Origin: Rhodoferax sp.
GTDB taxonomy: Bacteria; Pseudomonadota; Gammaproteobacteria; Burkholderiales; Burkholderiaceae_C
Assembly: GCA_020048255.1 (NCBI GenBank)
Contig: JAIFMR010000158.1
Coordinates: 1-11,322, forward strand
Direction: 5' to 3'
Length of the DNA: 11,322 nucleotides
Part shown: positions 6,793-11,322 of the stretch, in pieces
How positions within the stretch are numbered: the stretch's first letter is position 1
Layout: every line of letters begins with the position of its first letter
Notes under the pieces: model-generated
The model's database searches: none
Told to the model about the DNA's origin: nothing
The model's input: only the letters and a program-made list of their open reading frames with translations
Program-made: the position numbers and the translations under genes

Positions 6793-7608
6793 ATGCACTT
6801 TGAACCCTCCCTGATTCTGACTCTTATCCTGCTCGGACTGGCCACAGGCTTCCTAGCGGGTCTCTTGGGCATTGGCGGCGGAATGATCATGGTGCCGTTC
6901 ATGACAGCCATTCTTTCCGGGCAAGGTGTCGTCTCTGAACTCGCCATCAAAATGGCCATCGCCACGTCGATGGCCACCATTATGTTCACCTCTGTGTCCA
7001 GTGTTCGCGCCCATCAAAAGCGGGGGGCTATCCGCTGGGATCTGGTCAAAGGGCTGGCACCAGGCATCGTTTTGGGGTCAATCGTCGCCAGCATGGGCGT
7101 CTTCTCGGTCCTCAAGGGCTCAGCGCTGGCCTTGTTTTTTGCTGTATTTGTGAGCTTTTCTGCCACCCAGATGTTTCTTGATAAAAAGCCGGCCCCCACC
7201 CGGTCGATACCCGGTCCTGCTGGACTACTTGGCGCTGGGTCCGTCGTCGGGTTTTTGTCCGGTTTGGTGGGCGCTGGCGGTGGGTTTATCAGCGTGCCCT
7301 TCATGACCTGGTGCAACGTGGCGATTCATAATGCCGTGGCCACGTCGGCGGCGCTGGGTTTCCCCATTGCTTTGGCCAACGCCCTGGGTTATGCGGTCAG
7401 TGGCCTGGGCTTGACCCATTTGCCAACTTACTCCCTAGGTTATATCTGGCTTCCGGGTTTGGTCGTGATTGCCAGCTGCAGCGTCATGACCGCGCCTGTG
7501 GGTGCCGCTGCGGCACACAAACTCCCGGTGAAACGACTGAAAAGAATTTTTGCGAGCATTTTGTTTTTTCTGGCAGGCTATATGTTTTACCGTGGGCTCA
7601 GTGCTTGA
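6793..7608 (+). CDS. TauE/SafE family sulfite exporter-like membrane permease
   Basis: Inner-membrane protein of the TauE/SafE (DUF81) family, whose members are thought to move sulfite, sulfoacetate or other small organic anions; the substrate here is unknown. It has 271 residues and about eight hydrophobic segments. The family's internal duplication is visible as two glycine-rich repeats, GLLGIGGGMIMVPFM (24-38 region) and GLVGAGGGFISVPFM (157-171 region), each at the start of a half, separated by a polar loop (about 128-142). The ATG at 6793 gives MHFEPSLILTLILLG. An upstream in-frame GTG at 6760 would start inside the 6S RNA closing stem and adds a charged, unrelated stretch, so it was not used. 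No clear ribosome site is seen. It lies 18 bases after the 6S RNA and is followed by a strong terminator. Confidence 0.9.
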   Translation: MHFEPSLILTLILLGLATGFLAGLLGIGGGMIMVPFMTAILSGQGVVSELAIKMAIATSMATIMFTSVSSVRAHQKRGAIRWDLVKGLAPGIVLGSIVASMGVFSVLKGSALALFFAVFVSFSATQMFLDKKPAPTRSIPGPAGLLGAGSVVGFLSGLVGAGGGFISVPFMTWCNVAIHNAVATSAALGFPIALANALGYAVSGLGLTHLPTYSLGYIWLPGLVVIASCSVMTAPVGAAAAHKLPVKRLKRIFASILFFLAGYMFYRGLSA

Positions 7609-7669
7609 GTGGTGCAACAAGGTCCAAACACATGCTCAGAACACCGTCGTTTGAAGTGACGCACTCATA

Positions 7670-7698
7670 AAAAAACCCACCGCAAGGGTGGGTTTTTT
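7670..7698. terminator. Bidirectional rho-independent terminator
   Basis: A-run, then the pair ACCCACC / GGTGGGT (7675-7681 / 7687-7693) around a five-base loop, then a T-run; with the A-T flanks the stem reaches 12 pairs. Read on either strand it gives a GC-rich hairpin followed by six T, so it can end transcription both from the permease gene (+) and from the HiPIP gene (-), which converge here. Confidence 0.93.
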
Positions 7699-7724
7699 GG
7701 AGATCTGAACTCAGCGAGTCAGAT

Positions 7725-8030
7725 TTACGCTTTCTTGGCGTATGCGCTGCACCAGCCTTTGGCTGTGACTTCCTTACCTGCAAACAGGGGGCAACCGCCA
7801 GAAGTAGAGCCCGCTTTGCCTTGATACAGAGCACAGTTGCTGCAGTTTTGAGCAGCAGTATGTTTAGGGTACTTGGCGGCGTCAGCCTTGGCGGTATCGG
7901 CCACGTAACCCAGACCCTTGGCATTGGCATCTGTCTCAGCGACCATAGGAGCTGCAGCCATTGCCGCGCCCGAAGCCAATACGCTTGTACCGATAACCGA
8001 TTGCAAAATGAATACGCGACGATTTGTCAT
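7725..8030 (-). CDS. High-potential iron-sulfur protein (HiPIP), Tat-exported
   Basis: Small periplasmic electron carrier with one [4Fe-4S] cluster, which in purple bacteria and relatives passes electrons from the bc1 complex to a photosynthetic reaction centre or a terminal oxidase. The precursor is 101 residues: a twin-arginine signal (NRRVFILQ at 3-10, then a hydrophobic stretch and an Ala-rich cleavage region near 24-27) and a mature domain of about 75 residues. Four Cys fit the HiPIP pattern: Cys63-x2-Cys66-x13-Cys80-x13-Cys94, with conserved Tyr42 in GLGYVADT and the NCSNCALYQG signature. The ATG at 8030 was chosen because AGGAA (plus strand 8038-8042) lies seven bases upstream and the Tat motif then sits at the very N-terminus; the frame stays open to 8090. 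It stands alone, with no cytochrome genes next to it. Confidence 0.95.
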   Translation of the reverse strand: MTNRRVFILQSVIGTSVLASGAAMAAAPMVAETDANAKGLGYVADTAKADAAKYPKHTAAQNCSNCALYQGKAGSTSGGCPLFAGKEVTAKGWCSAYAKKA

Positions 8031-8157
8031 TGATATGTTCCTAAGTGGTTGATACGAACTGCGGCTGTCACACCTTGATTGCAGCTGCATCCCGTATTGT
8101 CCATGTACCGGTGAAAAAAGTCACTGCTTTGACTCAATACCCTATTAAATAAGTCAG

Positions 8158-8185
8158 ATGTGAATAAAACCAAACACTTTCACAT
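8158..8185. repeat. Inverted repeat at the end of the PfkB kinase gene
   Basis: Perfect seven-base arms ATGTGAA (8158-8164) and TTCACAT (8179-8185) around 14 AT-rich bases. One arm contains the kinase stop codon. The stem is AT-rich and lacks an adjacent long T-run, so it is a poor intrinsic terminator; it could be an operator or a weak end-of-message hairpin. It lies in the 149-base gap upstream of the HiPIP gene, where no convincing promoter was seen. Confidence 0.35.
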
Positions 8186-9211
8186 CGTCCCGCCAACGTG
8201 CCGCACAAACGCCAGCTTGAGCTCATCGATGCTTTTTTGATCCAGACGATTCCCCACCTGAGAAACGACGCGCCCGGCGCATTGGTTGGCCAGCCAGGCC
8301 GCTTGCGCATGGTCATAGCCATGGGTCACCGCGTACAAAAAGGCACCCGCAAACATGTCACCTGCGCCGTTGGTGTCAACGGCCTTGACCTTTGCCGCAG
8401 GCACATCGGTTTGGGCGCCCCCCTCCAGCACCACACAACCTTTGGCGCTGCGCGTCACGCACACCACACGGGCCTGCGCACTGAGTTGCTGACAAATTTG
8501 CTCAAAGTCTTCATTGCCACACCACACCTGGGCTTCTTCTTCGTTGCAAAACAGGTAGTCCAGTGTGCCAGTTTCAGCATCGCCGACCATAGCATCCAGC
8601 CCGGGGCGGCAAAAATTGATCATGGTCATGTCACTCAAGGTGGTGGCCAGCGCCACACCCGCCTCCCTGGCGATTGCCCGGCCTTTCAGGGCAGCATCCA
8701 GCCCGGTGGGTGACGCCGCCAAATAGCCCTCCATGTAGTACACCTTGGATTTGACGATGTCATGCGGCTGCAGTGCGGTGGCGTCGATGTCTGCGGTGGC
8801 ACCCAAAAAAGTGCTCATGCTGCGCTCTGCGTCTGGTGTGACCATGACCATGCAAATACCAGTCTGTCCCTCTGGCGCCTTGGTATGCGTGAGGTTGGTT
8901 GCCACACCATGCGCCAACAGGTCCTGTGTATAGAAATCGCCCAACTCATCGTCCGCCACACGGCAAGAATAAAACGCGTGCCCGCCCAACTGAGCCACTG
9001 CCACCACCGTGTTGCCGGCCGACCCACCCCCAGTGCGGTGCGCTTCGATGCCATGAACGTGTTTGAGCAGTTCTGCACGGCGCTGAGCGTCAATCAAGGT
9101 CATGTGCCGCTTGGCCACGCCGGCAGCCAGCAGCTGCGCGTCGGTCAACTGGTATTCAGAATCTACCAGCGCGTTGCCAATGGCATAGACATCGTGATGA
9201 CTCATGCTCAT
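8180..9211 (-). CDS. PfkB-family carbohydrate/nucleoside kinase (adenosine kinase-like)
   Basis: A ribokinase-fold kinase that phosphorylates a sugar or nucleoside hydroxyl with ATP. It has 343 residues. Visible family elements are the substrate-side start VYAIGNALVDSEYQL (8-22), the glycine-rich GGGSAGNTVVAVAQLGG (61-77), the ADD lid region (86-88), and the C-terminal PfkB signature DTNGAGDMFAGAFL (279-292) with catalytic base Asp285 and the anion hole GAGD. The GNALVD/GGSAGNT pattern resembles proteins annotated as adenosine kinase in betaproteobacteria, but substrate specificity cannot be read from sequence alone; inosine-guanosine or ribose-type substrates are possible. The ATG at 9211 overlaps the fpr stop (ATGA), so it is likely translated by coupling from fpr. 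A second ATG two codons on (9205) is an alternative start. Confidence 0.93.
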   Translation of the reverse strand: MSMSHHDVYAIGNALVDSEYQLTDAQLLAAGVAKRHMTLIDAQRRAELLKHVHGIEAHRTGGGSAGNTVVAVAQLGGHAFYSCRVADDELGDFYTQDLLAHGVATNLTHTKAPEGQTGICMVMVTPDAERSMSTFLGATADIDATALQPHDIVKSKVYYMEGYLAASPTGLDAALKGRAIAREAGVALATTLSDMTMINFCRPGLDAMVGDAETGTLDYLFCNEEEAQVWCGNEDFEQICQQLSAQARVVCVTRSAKGCVVLEGGAQTDVPAAKVKAVDTNGAGDMFAGAFLYAVTHGYDHAQAAWLANQCAGRVVSQVGNRLDQKSIDELKLAFVRHVGGTM

Positions 9212-9984
9212 TGCTCCACAAACGCGCGTTCGACCACAAAGTCACCTTGTTTGGTGGTGTTGCCTTCCAGAAAGCCACGTTTTTCCAGAATTTCCTTCAG
9301 GTCTTTCAGCAACGCCGGACTGCCACACATCATGGCGCGGTCGGTAGCGGGGTCAAACTTGGGTAGGCCCAGGTCGATTTGCAACTTGCCGGACTGGATC
9401 AGGTCGGTGATGCGGCCCCGGTTTTTGAAGGGCTCGCGCGTGACCGTCGGGTAATACAGCATTTGGGCGCTGACCAGTTCACCCAGAAATTCGTGTTTGG
9501 GCAGGTCGACCGTCAGGTACTCGTAGTAGGCGAGTTCGGCCACCTGGCGCACGCCGTGCACCAGGATGACTTTTTCAAACTTCTCATAGGTGTCGGGGTC
9601 GCGCACAATGCTCAAAAAAGGCGCTAGGCCGGTGCCCGTGCCAAACAGATACAGATTTTTGCCTGGCAGCAGGTAGTCAATCAGCAGCGTGCCTGTGGGC
9701 TTTTTGCCCACCACAATTTGGTCGCCCACCTTAATGTGCTGCAGTTTGGACGTGAGTGGGCCGTCCTGCACCTTGATGCTCAAAAATTCCAGGTGATCTT
9801 CGTAGTTGGCGCTGACGATGCTGTACGCGCGCAGCAGAGGTTTACCCCCCTCCTGGCGCAACCCAATCATGGTGAAGTGACCATTGGAAAAACGCAGCGC
9901 GGTGTCGCGGGTTGTGGTGAAGCTGAACAGCCGGTCTGTCCAATGGTGGACACTCAAAACTGTTTCATTTAAAAATGCACTCAT
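9208..9984 (-). CDS. fpr: Ferredoxin/flavodoxin-NADP+ reductase
   Basis: FAD enzyme that moves electrons between NADPH and ferredoxin or flavodoxin, feeding iron-sulfur cluster repair, oxidative-stress defence and anabolic reductases in the cytoplasm. It has 258 residues, the normal bacterial length. FAD domain: RAYSIVS (52-58) is the flavin-binding RxYS motif. NADP domain: GTGTGLAPFLSI (115-126), VHGVR (142-146) and MMCGSPALL (218-226). The C-terminal VVERAFVEQ is characteristic of the bacterial Azotobacter/Rhodobacter-like subclass rather than the E. coli type, which ends in a Trp. The ATG at 9984 has AAGG six bases upstream. It is preceded by a candidate promoter with a palindrome and followed by the coupled PfkB kinase. 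Confidence 0.97.
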   Translation of the reverse strand: MSAFLNETVLSVHHWTDRLFSFTTTRDTALRFSNGHFTMIGLRQEGGKPLLRAYSIVSANYEDHLEFLSIKVQDGPLTSKLQHIKVGDQIVVGKKPTGTLLIDYLLPGKNLYLFGTGTGLAPFLSIVRDPDTYEKFEKVILVHGVRQVAELAYYEYLTVDLPKHEFLGELVSAQMLYYPTVTREPFKNRGRITDLIQSGKLQIDLGLPKFDPATDRAMMCGSPALLKDLKEILEKRGFLEGNTTKQGDFVVERAFVEQ

Positions 9985-10030
9985 GACTGGCCTTAAAGTG
10001 AGATCGGTGAAGCTTGCAGAGTCTAAAACA

Positions 10031-10049
10031 CAGGGAATTTTCTACCCTG
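10031..10049. promoter_or_regulatory. Operator-like palindrome over the fpr promoter
   Basis: CAGGG and CCCTG (10031-10035 and 10045-10049) form a perfect five-base dyad with a nine-base AT-rich centre. It covers the candidate -10 box of fpr and the predicted start site, the usual place for a repressor site. No known consensus was matched. Confidence 0.35.
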
Positions 10050-10067
10050 ACAATTCTCAACCCTCAA
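10039..10067 (-). promoter_or_regulatory. Candidate fpr promoter
   Basis: On the minus strand, TTGAGG (plus 10062-10067) and TAGAAA (plus 10039-10044) are separated by exactly 17 bases; each matches four of six consensus positions. Transcription would start near 10032, giving a leader of about 48 bases. It lies in the 152-base gap between alaS and fpr. Confidence 0.4.
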
Positions 10068-10087
10068 AAAAAATATATGACAAATAA

Positions 10088-10126
10088 GCCTGCAGCCCAC
10101 ATCACTAATGGGCTAATAGCTATCAA
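10088..10126. repeat. Hairpin element just after alaS
   Basis: AGCCCA (10094-10099) and TGGGCT (10109-10114) form a perfect six-base stem with a nine-base loop, flanked by AATAGCTATCAAT. It begins about 20 bases after the alaS stop in the direction of transcription, and on that strand an eight-T run (10065-10072) follows some 20 bases beyond the stem. It may act as a loose alaS terminator. The AGCTAT core looks like dispersed intergenic repeats I recall from Comamonadaceae genomes; that link is not proven here. Confidence 0.45.
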
Positions 10127-10136
10127 TGCAGAAGCG

Positions 10137-11322
10137 TCAGAGCTTGGGTGACACCCAACCCGCCACGCTGGCCAAGGCCACATCGAGCTTGCCGGGTTCG
10201 GTGCCACCGGCCATGGCCATATCCGGTTTGCCGCCCCCCTTGCCGCCCACTTGCGCGGCCACAAAGTTGACCAACTCACCCGCTTTGACTTTGGCCGTGG
10301 TGTCCGCAGTGACACCCACCGCAATTTGCACCTTGCCTCCATCGACCACGCCCAGCACGATGACCGCTGTTTTCAGCTTGTCCTTGAGCTTGTCCATGGT
10401 GTCGCGCAGTGTTTTGACATCTGCACCCTCCAGGCGCGCCACCAGCAGTTTCACGCCGTGAATGTCTTGCGCCTGAGTCACCAGATCATCACCCTGGCTG
10501 GAAGCCAACTTGCCTTTCAGAGCTGAAACCTCTTTTTCCAGTGCCTTGACATGCTCCAGCACCGAGGCCATGCGGTCCTTGACCTCGGCCACCGGGGCTT
10601 TCAATACGTGGGCGACATGGCCTACCGTGTCCTCCAGGTGCTGCAGGTAAGTCAGTGCATTGACACCCGTGACCGCCTCAATCCGGCGCACCCCCGAGGC
10701 CACGCCGCTTTCCGCCACCACCTTAAAGAGGCCAATATCACCCGCGCGCTGCACGTGGGTACCACCGCACAGTTCGCGGCTGCTGCCAACGTCCAGCACA
10801 CGAACCGACTCGCCGTACTTTTCACCAAACAACATCATGGCGCCCGTCTTTTGAGCCGATTCGATGTCCATCACACGCGCCTGAGTTGCAGCGTTCTCCA
10901 GAATTTCGGCGTTCACGCGGGCTTCAATCTCGCGGATTTCCGCGTCGGTCACAGGGGCGTTGTGGGCAAAGTCAAAACGCGTGCGCTCGGGGTTCACCAA
11001 GCTGCCCTTTTGCTGCACATGACTGCCCAACACTTCACGCAGTGCCTTGTGCATCAAGTGCGTCACCGAGTGGTTACGTTGGGTGGCTGCGCGCAGCGAT
11101 GAGTTGACGTGCGCCGTCACGCCATCCCCCACCTTGATCTCGCCCGTTTTCAGGGTCCCGTGGTGGCCAAACACATCGGCCTTGATCTTTTGGGTGTCAG
11201 CCACCTCAAACAGCGCATGATCCGAAAAGATCGCGCCGGCGTCACCAACCTGCCCACCGCTCTCGCTGTAAAACGGTGTTTTAGACAGCACCAAGACAGC
11301 ATCTTGACCGGCTTGGAGCTCA
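10137..11322 (-). CDS. alaS: Alanine-tRNA ligase, C-terminal part (5' end outside the window)
   Basis: Attaches alanine to tRNA-Ala and edits mischarged Ser/Gly-tRNA-Ala. About 394 codons are present, the C-terminal 45% of a protein that is about 876 residues in E. coli; the frame stays open through base 11321, reading ELQAGQDAVLVL, so the gene is cut by the window edge and not truncated in nature. The catalytic core is off-window. Present are the end of the connecting region (TPFYSESGGQVGD), the editing domain with zinc ligands HSVTH (minus-strand codons near 11072-11058) and CGGTH (near 10769-10755), the SGVASGVRRIEAVTG segment, a coiled-coil stretch, and the C-Ala domain ending GGGKPDMAMAGGTEPGKLDVAL. 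All expected editing residues are intact. It is followed by a hairpin and the fpr promoter region. Confidence 0.98.
   Translation of the reverse strand, partial: ELQAGQDAVLVLSKTPFYSESGGQVGDAGAIFSDHALFEVADTQKIKADVFGHHGTLKTGEIKVGDGVTAHVNSSLRAATQRNHSVTHLMHKALREVLGSHVQQKGSLVNPERTRFDFAHNAPVTDAEIREIEARVNAEILENAATQARVMDIESAQKTGAMMLFGEKYGESVRVLDVGSSRELCGGTHVQRAGDIGLFKVVAESGVASGVRRIEAVTGVNALTYLQHLEDTVGHVAHVLKAPVAEVKDRMASVLEHVKALEKEVSALKGKLASSQGDDLVTQAQDIHGVKLLVARLEGADVKTLRDTMDKLKDKLKTAVIVLGVVDGGKVQIAVGVTADTTAKVKAGELVNFVAAQVGGKGGGKPDMAMAGGTEPGKLDVALASVAGWVSPKL

Noticed and set aside
7598..7930. Minus-strand frame covering the terminator and part of the HiPIP gene
   Set aside because: It would read straight through a strong terminator and overlaps the HiPIP gene in another frame.
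8762..9454. Plus-strand frame of 230 codons opposite the kinase and fpr
   Set aside because: It spans the antisense of two coupled real genes and has no coherent protein character.
1..11322. Search by eye for tRNA genes, CRISPR arrays, insertion sequences, phage or defence genes
   Set aside because: No clover-leaf, regularly spaced repeats, transposase or paired terminal repeats were seen; nearly all sequence is accounted for by housekeeping genes.

Overview
The window is a GC-rich stretch of housekeeping chromosome. The gene content and protein sequences point to a betaproteobacterium, most likely a Comamonadaceae member (Rhodoferax/Polaromonas/Acidovorax-like). Supporting this are a metal-type KdsA, a Tat-exported high-potential iron-sulfur protein and a pyrG-kdsA-eno-ftsB run. 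The family-level placement is inference from recalled protein families; no search was run.

Layout from left to right. Positions 45-578 (+) hold a SlyD-like FKBP prolyl isomerase, convergent with a coaBC-dut pair on the minus strand (2283 down to 611). A short divergent region (2284-2387) separates coaBC from a plus-strand run: pyrG, kdsA (ATGA overlap with pyrG), eno, ftsB (5 bases after eno). The run ends with a 6S RNA gene (about 6603-6774) and a TauE/SafE-type membrane permease starting just after it. A strong bidirectional terminator (7670-7698) closes this side. Everything to its right is on the minus strand: the HiPIP (7725-8030), a PfkB-family sugar/nucleoside kinase overlapping by ATGA with a ferredoxin-NADP reductase (fpr), and the 3' 45% or so of alaS, which runs off the right edge.

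Functionally, CTP synthase makes the CTP needed to activate Kdo, and KdsA makes the Kdo-8-phosphate precursor. Enolase makes phosphoenolpyruvate, which is a KdsA substrate. FtsB is a divisome component. CoaBC and Dut are the usual coenzyme A and nucleotide-pool housekeeping pair. The redox proteins on the right (HiPIP, Fpr) are electron carriers.

I found no mobile element, CRISPR array, toxin-antitoxin pair, phage gene or defence-like cluster, and nothing that looks like a new multi-gene system. The most rewarding non-protein feature is the 6S RNA, recognised from its 13-bp closing stem and central-bubble hairpin. Next come a T-run at the predicted pyrG start site, a palindrome over the predicted fpr -10 box and a hairpin repeat behind alaS.
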